DNA from: Cenococcum geophilum 1.58
Taxonomy: Eukaryota; Ascomycota; Dothideomycetes; Gloniales; Gloniaceae
NCBI GenBank assembly: GCA_001692895.1
Contig: KV748183.1
Coordinates: forward strand, 1,488,001 to 1,552,000
DNA length: 64,000 nucleotides
Direction of reading: 5' to 3'
In this document: piece by piece, positions 45,180 to 56,169 of the stretch
Layout: every line of letters starts with the position of its first letter
Numbering within the stretch: position 1 is the stretch's first letter
Notes under the pieces: model-generated
The model's database searches: none
What the model was told of the DNA's origin: nothing
Seen by the model: the letters and a program-made list of their open reading frames with translations, nothing else
Program-made: the position numbers and the translations under genes

Positions 45180-48105
45180 ATAAATTGTAAGTAAATATTC
45201 CCTAAGAAAGACGTAAGAACTACTAACTATAGCCTATTTATAGATATAGATTATAAGTGGACCTTTCTAAAAGAGACGCGAGAACCGCTGCTAATTAGGC
45301 CTGTTTATGGATATAGATTATAAGTAGACTTCTTTAAAAGAGATGCGAGAACTGCCGCTAATTAGGCCTATTTATAGGTATAGGGTATAAGTAGACCTCT
45401 CTAACAGAGACGCGAGAACCGTTGCTAATTAGGCCTGTTTATAGGCGTAGGCTATAAGTAGAACCTCTTTAAAAGAGACTTAAGAACCGCCGCTAATTAG
45501 GCCTATTTATAGGTATAGGGTATAAGTAGACCTCTAAGAGAGACGCGAGAACTGCTGCTAATTAGGCCTGTTTATAGGTATAGGGTATAAGTAGACCTCT
45601 TTAAGAGAGATGCGAGAACTGCTACTAATTAGGCCTATTTATGGGTATAGGGTGTAAGTAAACCTTTCTAAAAGAGACGCGAGAACCGCTGCTAATTAGG
45701 CCTATTTATGGGTATAGTATATAAGTAGACCTTTCTAAAAGAGACGCGAGAACCGCTGCTGATTAGGCCTATTTATGGGTGTAGATTATAAGTAGACCTC
45801 TTTAAGAGAGACGCGAGAACCGCTGCTAATTAGGCCTATTTATGGGTATAGCTTATAAGTAGACCTCTCTAAGAGAGACGCAAGAACTGCTGCTTATTAG
45901 ACCTGTTTATAGGCGTAGGCTATAAGTAGACCTCTCTAAAAGAGACGTGAGAACCGCTACTAATTAGGCCTACCTATAGGTATAGCTTATAAGTAGACCT
46001 TTTTAAGAGAGATACGAGAACTGCCGCTAATTAGGCCTGTTTATAGGTGTAGACTATAAGTAAACCCCTTTAAAAGAGACGCGAGAACCGCTACTAATTA
46101 GGCCTGTTATGGATATAGATTATAAGTAGACCTCTCTAAGAGAGACGTAAGAACTACTGCTAATTAGGCCTATTTATAGGCGTAGGCTATAAGTAGACCT
46201 CTTTAAGAGAGACGCAAGAACCGCTGCTAATTAGGCCTGTTTATAGGCGTAAACTATAAATAGACCTCTTTAAAAGAGACGCGAGAACTGCTACTAATTA
46301 GGCCTATTTATAGGTATAGCTTATAAGTAGACCTCTCTAAGAGAGACGCGAGAATTGCTGCTAATTAGGCCTGTTTATAGGTATAGGCTATAAGTAGACC
46401 TCTCTAAAAGAGACGTAAGAACCGCTGCTAATTAGGCCTACCTATAGGTATAGCTTATAAGTAAACCTTTTTAAGAGAGACACGAGAACTGCCGCTGATT
46501 AGGCCTGTTTATAGGTGTAGACTATAAGTAGACCCCTCTAAAAGAGACGCGAGAACCACTACTAATTAGGCCTATTTATAGGTATAGGGTATAAGTAGAC
46601 CTCTCTAAGAGAGACGCGAGAACTGCTACTAATTAGGCCTATTTATAGGTATAGGCTATAAGTAGACCTCTTTAAAAGAGACGCGAGAACCGCTGCTAAT
46701 TAGGCCTATTTATAAATATAGTATATAAGTAGACCTCTTTAGGAGGGACGCGAGAACTACTGCTAATTAGGCCTATTTATGGGTGTAGCGTATAAGTAGA
46801 CCTCTCTAAGAGAGACGCGAGAACTGCTGCTAATTAGGCCTATTTATAGGTATAGGCTATAAGTAGACCTCTTTAAAAGAGACGCGAGAACCGCTGCTAA
46901 TTAGGCCTATTTATAAGTATAACGTATAAGTAGACCTCTTTAGGAGGGACGCGAGAACTACTGCTAATTAGGCCTATTTATAGGTGTAGCGTATAAGTAG
47001 ACCTCTCTAAGAGAGACGCGAGAACTGCTACTAATTAGGCCTATTTATAGGTATAGCTTATAGGTAAACCTCTCTAAAAGAGACGCGAGAACCGCTGCTA
47101 ATTAGGTCTATTTATAGGTATAGCTTATAGGTAGACCTTTCTAAGAGAGACGCGAGAACTGCTGCTAATTAGGCCTGTTTATAGGCGTAGACTATAAGTA
47201 GACCTCTTTAAGAGAGACGCGAGAACCGCTGCTAATTAGGCCTATTTATAGGTGTAGATTATAAGTAGACCTCTCTAAGAGAGACGCGAGAACCGCTGCT
47301 AATTAGGCCTATTTATAGGTATAGTTTATAAATAGACCTTTCTAAGAGAGATATAAGAACCGCTGCTAATTAGGCCTGTTTATAGGTATAGGGTATAAGT
47401 AGACCTTTCTAAAAGAGATATAAGAACCGCTGCTAATTAGGCCTATTTATAGGTATAGGTTATAAGTAGACCTTTCTAAAAGGGACTCGAGAACTGCTAC
47501 TAATTAGGCCTATTTATAAGTATAGGCTATAAGTAGACCCCTCTAAAAGAGACGCGAGAACCGCTATTAATTAGGCCTGTTTATAGGTATAGGATATAAG
47601 TAGACCTTTCTAAGAGAGATATAAGAACTGCCGCTAATTAGGCTTATTTATAGTTGTAGCTTATAAATAGACCTCTTTAAGAGAGACGTGATAACTGCTG
47701 CTAATTAGACCTATTTATAGTTATAGTATATAAGTAGACCTCTTTAAGAGAGACGCGATAACTGCTACTAATTAGGCCTATTTATAGGTATAGGGTATAA
47801 GTAGACCTCTCTAAAAGAGACGCGAGATCTGCTACTAATTAGGCCTGTTTATAGTTGTAGTATATAAGTGGACCTCTCTAAGAGGAATGCGAGAACTGCT
47901 AATTAGGGCCTATTTATGGGTATAGTATATAAGGAAACCTCTCTAAAAAAAAAGTCGAGATAGCTGCTAACTATAGTATTTTAATATATATAGCGTGTAA
48001 GTGGATCTCTCTAAGAGAGGCATAATAACTGCTGACCATAATCTATTTATAGGTATAGCGTGTAAGTAGACCTTCCTAAGTAAGATATGACAGCTACTAA
48101 TTATA
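45180..48105 (+). repeat. 67-bp satellite array, about 43 units
   Basis: The unit starts GGCCTATTTATAGGTATAG, passes through ATAAGTAGACCTCTCTAAGA and GAGACGCGAGAACCGCTGCT, and ends AATTA. The period is 67 bp (for example 45232 to 45299) and so is not a coding repeat. Each unit contains the near-palindrome CCTCTCTAAGAGAG. Outer units (before 45230 and after 47950) are diverged, central ones are alike, and differences are mainly C/T and G/A. It separates the 41.9-44 kb relic from the HET gene at 48.2 kb. Confidence 0.9.
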
Positions 48106-48199
48106 GTTTGCGTATTAATGTAGGCTATATATTTAATATTTCCCCTAATTATCCTTTTTAAGTTTTAGTAATTAGGATATATACCTAAGGGCACTAGAC

Positions 48200-49900
48200 T
48201 TACGTACCAGATGACAATTTTATAGTGAATTTCTTTAGAACTAGCCAATAATCCTATATAAATCTCTCCGAAAATTCTCTATACTTTGTACTACTACACT
48301 AATAGTTCCGGGAATGCGATAAAAGCCATTAATATAACTAGAAAGCACTATTTTAGTCTATAAGGGTTATCTTTATTAGTAGTCTAGATTTTATAGAATT
48401 AGAACTCTAGAAAACAAAGCTAAAATAAAGAGAGCTATCTAATACAGATAGCTATACTGCGCTCTCTTACTATTAGGGTAATTTAACAGATAAAGAGAAG
48501 TAGCGGTTTTGCACTACCTGAGAAAATTACAAGCGTTAATTAAAACGGTTTAGCATGAATAATTTACTAAAGATATTTAAAGATGCTATTTGAGTTATAC
48601 GAGAACTTAGAAAGCAATATCTTTAGATTAATACTCTCTATATTATTTAACCAATATAAGAAAAAGAAGATAGCGACTGGAAATAGGAAGCTGGGTGTAT
48701 AGCAGATGTCTTTAGTAGAGCTTACTATACCTTTACTGCTAGTTTAGTAAAGAGCTGGAAAGAAGGTTTCCTTAAGCGAGAATCTATACCTTGCTATGTC
48801 TAAGCGCAACAAAAGTATTCTAGAAGATGGAAATATATCTATAACAACATAAATGACTTTAAAAATAATATAGACGCAGGTCCTATAAACCAAAGAGCAT
48901 AGGTACTATAAGAAAGAGTATTATCCCGCCAAACCATCTACTTCACTAAGAGGTATATATATTGGGAGTATAGCCAGGGAGTTTAGTGCGAAAATCTTAA
49001 AAGATTATAAAGGTAAATCTTAAGTTAATAGTCCTTAGTATATTACTTTATCCTTTAACTAAACTTTACTACATTATAGTCCACTATAAAGGGAGTACTT
49101 TCTTCTTAACCTAGACTTTCTATAACGTCTTAACTATATAGGCTTCGATCAATCTATTAACTTTATTTAGTTCCTTTTTAAGAAATATACACAATCTAAC
49201 CTTACTAAGAAATTAGATAGGGACGTTGCGATTTTAGGCCTAGTGAATTACATAGAAAATGTCTTGCAGACTAAAGCTAGATATAGCATTTTCGCATACT
49301 ACCTCTATTGGCTCCTTCTATGGCGACGTATAGACGAAAATATAAGAGGAATTGTATACGGAGATCAGCAGTTCCTATTATGGTCTTAGATAACGTATTC
49401 TAGCATCAAATTTTTGCCTCTTAGGCGCCTTAAAGTTCCAATCTATACAGACCTGCGATTTAACACTAAGCGGCGAGACGTATTGCTTATCTAAGTTAAA
49501 GCAATTTAAAGCTGCAGCTTAGAACTAAAGGAGGGTTAATATATTATTATAGATGCGAACTTAAAGGTTATAGGAGATTTATGGTTAGATATAATAAGTA
49601 ATACTTATTTCCAATATTATATTATTATTAGGATAAAAGATAAAATAGAGGTAGATCTTAAGAAGACTTATTATATTCTACTTATAAAAGAAATACCGTT
49701 AGAGAATAAGTATAAAAGGATTAGAGTAGGAAATATTAAGGCACGCTACGTATTAAGAGAAAGTTAGAAAAGGAAGCTATTATAAACTAATTATTACTAT
49801 CTAAACTTATATTTCCTTAAAAAGATTTAAAGTTTACACCCTAGATATTTGCCTTAGACAAGTCTTAGTATAGGGCATTTAACAGTAGGCTAATTAGTGG
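48200..49900 (+). pseudogene. HET-domain protein, RIP-degraded
   Basis: Forward strand. The HET domain is recognised from the remains of YCWGNLTDKEKQRF (near 48470-48500), an IRELRKQYL..DTLCIIQ stretch (48600-48650), DSDWKQEAG.IADVFSRAY (48675-48730), and the C-terminal signature DAGPINQRA..LQERVLSR with FTKRYIYWE (48870-48970). These are the three conserved blocks of the family. The rest (49000-49900) includes WRRIDENIRGI and KFLPLRR and is typical of the variable C-terminal half of HET proteins. It is closer to the classical HET type, with the WVLQER motif, than the gene at 34.26 kb. Many stops are present. The start is not fixed and lies before 48470. Confidence 0.75.
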
Positions 49901-50440
49901 TATTTAAGGTAGATAAAGAGAGTAAAATACTTTAGGCTCGCCGCTACTTATAAGGAGGGCAGCTAACCCGCTCCAGCCACGCCCTTATTTAAAAGTCGTT
50001 TAATTTTTAACGCGAATAAAGAGAGAAGTTAGTATTTAAACGCGCTTTTTGCCACAGAATGGTATACAAAGGTAAAGGTTGGTAGGGTAGATGCTAAGAG
50101 TTTTTAATGGCGGGGTAAATGCCAGCTAAAATTAGATAAGGATCTTTATAAGGGAACTTTAGAGTAAAAAATTTATTTCGCAATCCCTAAATACGTGGCG
50201 CACTCTCTATAAATTGGCTAGTTTAAATAAGGGACCTACCATAAGCGAAGCCTAGCGACGCGAATACTACCCTTTTTTATATTCGTCTTTATTACGGAGT
50301 CTATTATATTAATAAAGCGTCCGTAATCCCTTAGGTCACACATTTAGCGGTTTTTTATCTTCCTATAGGCGTAGTTGCCTTATCGCTACAGGGCATACTA
50401 ACTAGTATTTATACCTTATTAACAGTAGAAAATAAATTAA
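49901..50440. other. Interval without a recognised gene
   Basis: Contains hairpin motif copy 5 at its left end and otherwise only RIP-mutated sequence. Confidence 0.35.
49945..49990 (+). repeat. Hairpin motif copy 5
   Basis: TTATAAGGAGGGCAGCTAAC followed by CCGCTCCAGCCACGCCC; the GGCAGCT/AACCCGCTCC core follows the consensus. Confidence 0.55.
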
Positions 50441-50449
50441 CGCTTGATT

Positions 50450-51750
50450 TTCGCATGCTATCTTATTACATTTAATGCGATTTTAACTTCAATTAAATAT
50501 AGTGTTAAGGTTATATAATTTAAGCCCTTCTAACTCGCTTCCTGAGTAACGGTTATTTAAAACTCTCGTATAAGGCCAAGCTTATTATTACTATTACCGT
50601 TATAGACCATATTCGCGCCTAGGTTAATACTATCCTATTATCTTTAGGGAACTTTAAAGAACCTATACGTTAAATTTCCCCTTAATCTTATCTTAAACGA
50701 ATGTATTGCTCTCTAAACTCCTATTAATAAGTCCGCCCTAGACCTAACCCATTATCGCAATTATCCGCGGTTAACTCTTTTAAGATAGGCTCTATTATTA
50801 ACGCCTCTTCTATTACTTTACTTAACTCAAATATTAAGAAATTTAGAGAAAGACTATCTTAAGAAATGTTAAGTATAGTGTATATACGCGGATAATAAGA
50901 TTAGGTTAAGAACAGAACGGTAGTTAATATAGTACTAAAAAATTTCGGTATTAACAGTGCTAGTATTCCACCCTAGGCAAACGGCCCCTATAGCTATATT
51001 AAGAAAATATATACCAGTAGTAGCTACTAATAGATAGCCCAGACTAGTTTAATAAATAACTATATATTAACCTGTAGTGTAATAGAAAAATTAATTTACT
51101 AAGCTACTATTCTATTTTGCCTAACTAATAAACCTTGCTTTCTAGTTCTTTAAAGATAGCGGACTAAGTGTCTTTAATAAGCTCTTTATATTCCTTAAGG
51201 CATTCTCTAGTAAATATAATATTACCTATAGACCTATACTAGTGCTAGCTCTAGTCTATATAAGTACGCCTTTAATATATAACGCAACGTCTATTATTTT
51301 TATCACAATAGTAGATATATATATTTTCAAAGTATATATAAAGCTAAAGATATCCTGGCCCATATACTTAAATATAGCCCAGTTATAAGCACCTAATTAA
51401 GCCGCCTAACTAATCTGTTTATTAAGCTCTTTATAACACTTACTACAACTTTATAAAGGGAGCTCTAGTGCTATAAATTCGGCATTTATTATAGTTAATA
51501 TCTAAGCAAGCTTTTCTAATGCCGTATTAAGGGCTTTAAGCAGTTCTATAAGTTTAGGTATAGGGCTTTAGCTTAAAAGGCCTCTAGCTATAAGGTATAG
51601 CGATTAACTTAACTAAAGAGTAGATATTACTAGGTCCGCTAAATTAGAAGTATTTTTTATTAAACCTATTATTTTATCACTTGTTATATATTAAGATAGG
51701 GTATAACTTGCTAGATTTACCGCATTAAGCTATATATATAAAGCACGCTC
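50450..51750 (-). pseudogene. HeLo-like / fungal STAND N-terminal domain protein, RIP-degraded
   Basis: Reverse strand. The frame reads KIIGLIKNTSNLADLVISTL (about 51680-51620), then SQSPIPKLIELLKALNTALE-type helices. The hallmark LPLQSCSKCYKELNKQIS...NWAIFKYMGQDI lies at about 51490-51340, where stops stand at glutamine positions. This matches the N-terminal helical domain that caps many fungal STAND/NLR proteins and acts as a membrane-directed cell-death or signalling module (HeLo-like, Pfam Helo_like_N group). A C-terminal part includes LSKVIEEALIIEPILKEL and NGLGLGRTY (about 50820-50740). No NACHT or NB-ARC P-loop follows, so it resembles the stand-alone forms. It is broken many times. 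Start not fixed. Confidence 0.65.
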
Positions 51751-53480
51751 TTATCTTTAATTATCGCATTATTTAGGCCAGACTGCCATAAGAATAAGTC
51801 ACACTAGACACAGAGATAGCAAGTATAGAAGCCACGAGAATAGCTAGTAGGGTTAAGCAGGGTTATAGTATAGATCTATACCTATTAAGAGCGAATAGGA
51901 ATGTATATATTTGGCGTAAATAACATTCTATAGGCTAGATAATTAAAAGATACAGCCATCCTAAGAATACTATGGCTGTAGTATAAATAGACCTTCTATA
52001 TACTACTAAGTTGCGATAATAAATTAAGCAGCTCTAGGAAGCGATGCCGAAATATAAAGTAGTAGAAGGGTTTATAAAGACGTAGGTTATATAATTGTGT
52101 TTTTTAGGTATAGCTACAGCAAAAACTTATTTAGTAGATATAAAGTAAAAAATATGTTATAACTACCTACGTGCCACACGAATAATTAAGAGCCCCTTTT
52201 ATAGCCTATCCTAAGTTAGCCTAATTAGAAAGCCTACCAGGCGCTGCTCTATTATAGCTTAAGGCTAGTATATACTAAGGGTCTTACTACTCTTCGTTAT
52301 AAAAGGTTTTAAAGGCCACAAATTATACCAACTCAAAACCTAAATTGGTACCCTTTACTAATGTAATACCTCAATAACAGTAAGGCGCAAGCCTAGGCAT
52401 ATAATTACTATTACCTAAGTAATCTAGTTAGCTGTTCCCTTAATTTTAGTCATAAAGTGCCTTTTATTATTATTTAAAAAGATTAGAGGACGTTAGTATT
52501 ATAAAGCGACACTATTCTTCTAACTTAGATAAATCGCTAGATAAACTAGCGTAGTTTAAATAAGCGTATTTAAACAGGAGGATCCTTACGTGAAACTATT
52601 ATATAGTAAAGCATTATATAACTAAGCGCTCCTTACAGCTAGGCGTTCCCCTTTATTAATAATTCTCTCAATCCACTTATGGGTTTCTTAAGACTATACA
52701 GCATATCAAAACCATTGTCCCGCGTTATTTAAGTAGTACGTCTTAGCTTAATTAGCTGTAATCTAGATTAACGCTTTAAGACGCTTCAAAAACAACAAGG
52801 AAAGGAAAATTATAAGCTGTAATGCTACGTTTTAATAGTTAAAGGAATGATAAATACTGTTGTACTAAATTTAGACTTTCTCTGTAACCTTAGGGCTAGC
52901 ATTATAAATAGGATTATAGTAGTTTTAATAAGGGTCGTTTAGGCTAGTGACAAAACGCCTAAGACCGACGGCCAATAGCAGAAGGAAAAACTGCGAAAGT
53001 AGGATGCTTCGAGGCATTGTACGATAAATTTACTATTGCTAAAGTAAGAGACGTCTATAAGGAGATTGTTTACACAATCGGTGCATTTATAAATCTCCTA
53101 AGTTGGGGAGACAGCGCGTCTTTAAACCATGACGTAGTAAGGTAGCTTTATTAAGCTACCTAGAGTCAGCCGCGCTACGCTACACCCTTTAAGCTAAACT
53201 TTTAATTGTAAAAGCAAAGCAAAGTTCAAAACGCTCCGCGCAGCCAGTAAATATTATATTGCCCCCACCACAATTCTATATCTATAGCGATTTAAAAGTA
53301 GTCCTAAATAGCTTTATAAGCTTATCTCGCATATCTTTATATTCTATATCCAACAGCTATAGATAACGGGTTCAACCTTAACACGCTTTTACTTAAGAAC
53401 TTTAAGCTTATCTTAAGCGTTATAGCTAGTGAAGATAACAGCCTCTAAATAGAGCTATATATATACTATACTATATTAAA
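51751..53480. other. Interval with no named gene, some hairpins
   Basis: No family recognised in 1.7 kb. Two clear hairpins: GGAGATTGTTTACACAATC with AAATCTCC at about 53059-53100, and GGTAGCTTTATTAAGCTACC at about 53141-53160. The segment 52970-53260 is less AT-rich than its surroundings and may be less RIP-affected. Confidence 0.4.
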
Positions 53481-53489
53481 ATTAGAGCT

Positions 53490-53810
53490 GTTCTAGCGCT
53501 AGGGACCTTAAAGAAGCGATTAAGAAGGGGAAGCGGGCTGTTATAAAGATATAAGAAGAGTATAAAGCCTTTATAGGGAGGCTAAATAACCTAAGGGTTA
53601 TACTTAAAAGACAATATACACGTATAGGAAAGATAGAGAACCTTAAAGAGGCTATCCAAGTGGCGTGGTAGGCAGCCAACGTTACGCCTAAAGACCATCT
53701 AGATCTTATAGCTATATTAAGTGGCCTAGATTACAAGAAATTTTAGTAAGGAAATAATGGCACTTCTACTTAATTAAAGAGGGGGCGACGTCCTAATTAC
53801 TAAATTCTAA
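53490..53810 (+). pseudogene. TPR-protein C-terminal fragment with one EVM-type repeat
   Basis: Forward strand: ARDLKEAIKKGKRAVIKI, then a 40-residue TPR unit Y.RIGKIENLKEAIQVAW followed by TPKDHLDLIAILSGLDYKKF. This is the common fungal NLR/CHAT-type TPR (consensus DLEEAI..AR.AV..TPEDHPDRA). It then continues SKEIMALLLN.RGGDVLIT, the same repeat core that forms the array at 36.1-38.9 kb. The upstream part of the gene is not recognised. It links two of the region's relics to one protein family. Confidence 0.6.
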
Positions 53811-54078
53811 TCCAGCTAACTCAGTCCGTTACGTAATGCATACTCCATAATCAGCTCTTATAAGCTTATTAAACTTCCACCCCTAATACTAGTACATTTT
53901 TACTTATCTATAATTATTCTCTTTAAATCTCTATTTTATAGAGGGGCCTAGGGTAAGCGCAAATATATAGTAGGGTAATTTGCTACTTTATAGAGAGAAG
54001 CTTTTAGAAACTTCTAGATCTATAGCAAAATGTCCATTAACAGAACTACCTAAAAGTAGATAAAATACCTTAATTACG

Positions 54079-54120
54079 CTAGCAGGGAGGGCGGCTAACC
54101 CGCACCGGCTATACTCTTAT
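54079..54120 (+). repeat. Hairpin motif copy 6 (least mutated)
   Basis: GCTAGCAGGGAGGGCGGCTA followed by ACCCGCACCGGCTATACTC. It keeps CA where other copies have TA, so it is closest to the unmutated form. It lies 268 bp before the ATG of the nuclease-like fragment, as copy 3 does (242 bp). Confidence 0.6.
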
Positions 54121-54346
54121 AACGCCCTACCTTTTAAGGTTAAGAATAGAGAAAGTAAAGAAAGTAGGTAGCTATAGTATTAGAATAAAGAACTGTTATA
54201 GGCTTGCCGCTATCGGTTAAGTACTAGCCTACGAATTATATAAGGCGGATAAGTAGCACGGTTATTAAGTTAACTTAAACGTTAACTAAGCGACTATTAC
54301 TATTAAACTTCGCGATGTAGCCTAACTTATAATATAATATACGGCT

Positions 54347-54640
54347 ATGTCTACGTCGCAGACTTCTCTAAAGTACTATTAGTATATTACACCACCTCTA
54401 AGCTTTATAGGCACGCCTTTAACGCCTCTACTAATTAATAAAAAAGTCTTTATATAAGCTCCTAAGAGATAACGCGCTTTTTAAAGATATTAAAGCAAAG
54501 AAATATATTAAGTAACACCCGTAAATAGAATTTTAGCTTATACAAGAGGAATACGATAGGTTAGAACGCCGGCTTAAGTAGGATAAATTGCTATTCGGGT
54601 GTATTAAGGGCAAGGTACAGTACATAGGCTGGAATTTTAT
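54347..54640 (+). pseudogene. Fragment of the fungal nuclease-like protein, copy B
   Basis: ATG at 54347 with MSTSQTSLKYY, then PPLSFIGTPLTPL and DKKVFI, parallel to copy A at 39403. It continues through the equivalent of QLAEGEYDRIERxLxQDE (about 54530-54600, RIP form) and a GVYQGQGTVH-like end near 54625, then the match ends. The upstream 260 bp are also homologous to copy A. Both fragments therefore share promoter and N-terminus only, suggesting one duplicated and truncated block. Confidence 0.5.
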
Positions 54641-54644
54641 AAGG

Positions 54645-54890
54645 TCGATATAGATATAGTATTTAATTTGATCTATCTTCCTATTAATCGCCAATTTTTT
54701 ACCTATAAAGAGGCTCTATATAAGAAAGAGCAGCTAAATCTATCCGTAGTAATAAGTAAGGCTTAAAGCGCCTATAATAGAGAAAGGGAAAAGGAGTATA
54801 TTAGCCACGAAAAGGCTAGAGTAAAAGAAGACAGAACAGTAAAAGCTAAGGAGATGCCCTTATAGCAGTAAAAAAGAAAAAGAAAAGAGA
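54645..54890 (+). pseudogene. Unrecognised charged coding remnant
   Basis: Reads VDIDIVFNLIYLPINRQFF, then KEALYKKEQLNLSVVISKA and a strongly basic/acidic tail (EKEYISHEKARVKEDRTVKA and KRKRKEK) suggestive of a coiled coil or nucleic-acid-binding end, possibly the C-terminus of a transposase. Only one interior stop appears before about 54860. No family was assigned. Confidence 0.4.
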
Positions 54891-54899
54891 AATAAAGAA

Positions 54900-56020
54900 C
54901 TATAGTAAGGCAGGCCAATAGAAGAATTGTAAAGCTTATTTACTACTAGCCCTAAGGAGCGTAGCTACCTTTATATTCCTATAGTCTAGGAACTCTAGGG
55001 GAGACTTCTTCTATAAAGCCTATTCCTCTACCTTTATTATCTACTAAAGCTTTTAAACCACGAATAGGTCCATTATTTTAGCCGTAGTAGCACCTCTAAC
55101 CTTCTACAACGCGTCTAGCCACCACTTTCCCTCTATTCTTACTATAATGGCGGAAGACTTATCCTAAAAAGGACTAAGACTAGAACCCTTATCTCCGTCG
55201 TGTATATTATATATTAACATAATGTTAAGCCTGTAGGTCTCGGCCAACTCTAGCGTCTACTCCTTATATATCCTCTCTAGTATAATCCTACTATACCTTA
55301 TAGCCTTCCGGTATATCTAAAGCCTCCCCTTAACATTATAGCTAATAGGACGAAACTCCTTATAGATCTTTAGGGCAGGGCACTTAGTGCTATTAGGATA
55401 CTTAGGCCCCTTCGTAAGCATACTAAGATCTTCAATAATCCTACTATCCTTAGCCAAGAAACCGGATACTAGGCGTAGTAACCGCTCTTACTACTTAGGC
55501 GTTAATATATTGAGGACCCACAGCTAAAAAAATAGCGTTAAAGCCGCCCTTCCCTTCTAGTAGTAGCTTTCTCGCCTTATTTAAGACGGCCTTATCCACA
55601 AAGTCACCTATAATTAGGTAAACAGCCTTACTAAGGCCGCCGTTACCGCGTTTAAGTTTATAGGCCTTAACGTTGCTTATAGCGTCTATCTTAATCAGCT
55701 CCTTATAGACATTTATACCAATATAAACTCTAAAGTCCCCCACGCGGCGCTTTGCCTTAATAGCTACTTATATTAATCCTATACCTAAGTCTAGTATATA
55801 GTCTTTAGAAAAGAGGTTCGCGAGAACTATAAAAGGCGAGACGTTATAGAAATGGGTATAGTTAACTAGGTCGTAGACAAAAACCTATCCCTATATCTAA
55901 TTACTTACCTTATAGGCGGTATTAAATCAAACCATTATTTTATATATAAGGGGGAGCTTTACTAATATCGTTTAAAGCACGCGTTATAAAGCTGTTATAA
56001 TAGAGGGCGGAGTAACTTAG
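54900..56020 (-). pseudogene. Unrecognised gene, reverse strand, two coding blocks
   Basis: The first block (about 55900-55495) contains VYDLVNYTHFYNVSPFIVLA and an 82-codon intact stretch from an ATG at 55743 (GDFRVYIGINVYKELIKID, then LKRGNGGLSKAVYLIIGDFV and KARKLLLEGKGGFNAIFLAV). The second block, in another frame (about 55470-55050), reads LSMLTKGPKYPNSTKCPALK, EFRPISYNVKGRL, ETYRLNIMLIYNIHDGDKGS and KSSAIIVRIEGKWWLDAL. The frame change near 55490-55470 could be an intron or decay. Composition and motif density say real protein, but I do not recognise the family. RIP stops are few compared with neighbouring genes. Confidence 0.5.
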
Positions 56021-56169
56021 AGGTAAGTAATAGTTAGTAAGAGCCGAGAGAGGTAAAAGTCGTAAGGGAGGTAAAATAAGAGTAAGATAATGGCTGTAAG
56101 GAGGGTTTTTATAAGCATTAAAGGTGATATAGAACTTTAGGAAGTAGGACAAAGCTTTGCAAAAATATT

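Noticed and set aside
45180-48105. Possible CRISPR array
   Set aside because: Repeats are contiguous with no unique spacers, and the setting is eukaryotic.
53482-53679. 65-codon reverse-strand open frame
   Set aside because: Antisense shadow of the TPR fragment.
55940-56152. 70-codon reverse-strand open frame (MSYFLKFYITFNAYKN)
   Set aside because: No domain; it lies at the upstream end of the unrecognised gene but in a different frame from its recognisable blocks.
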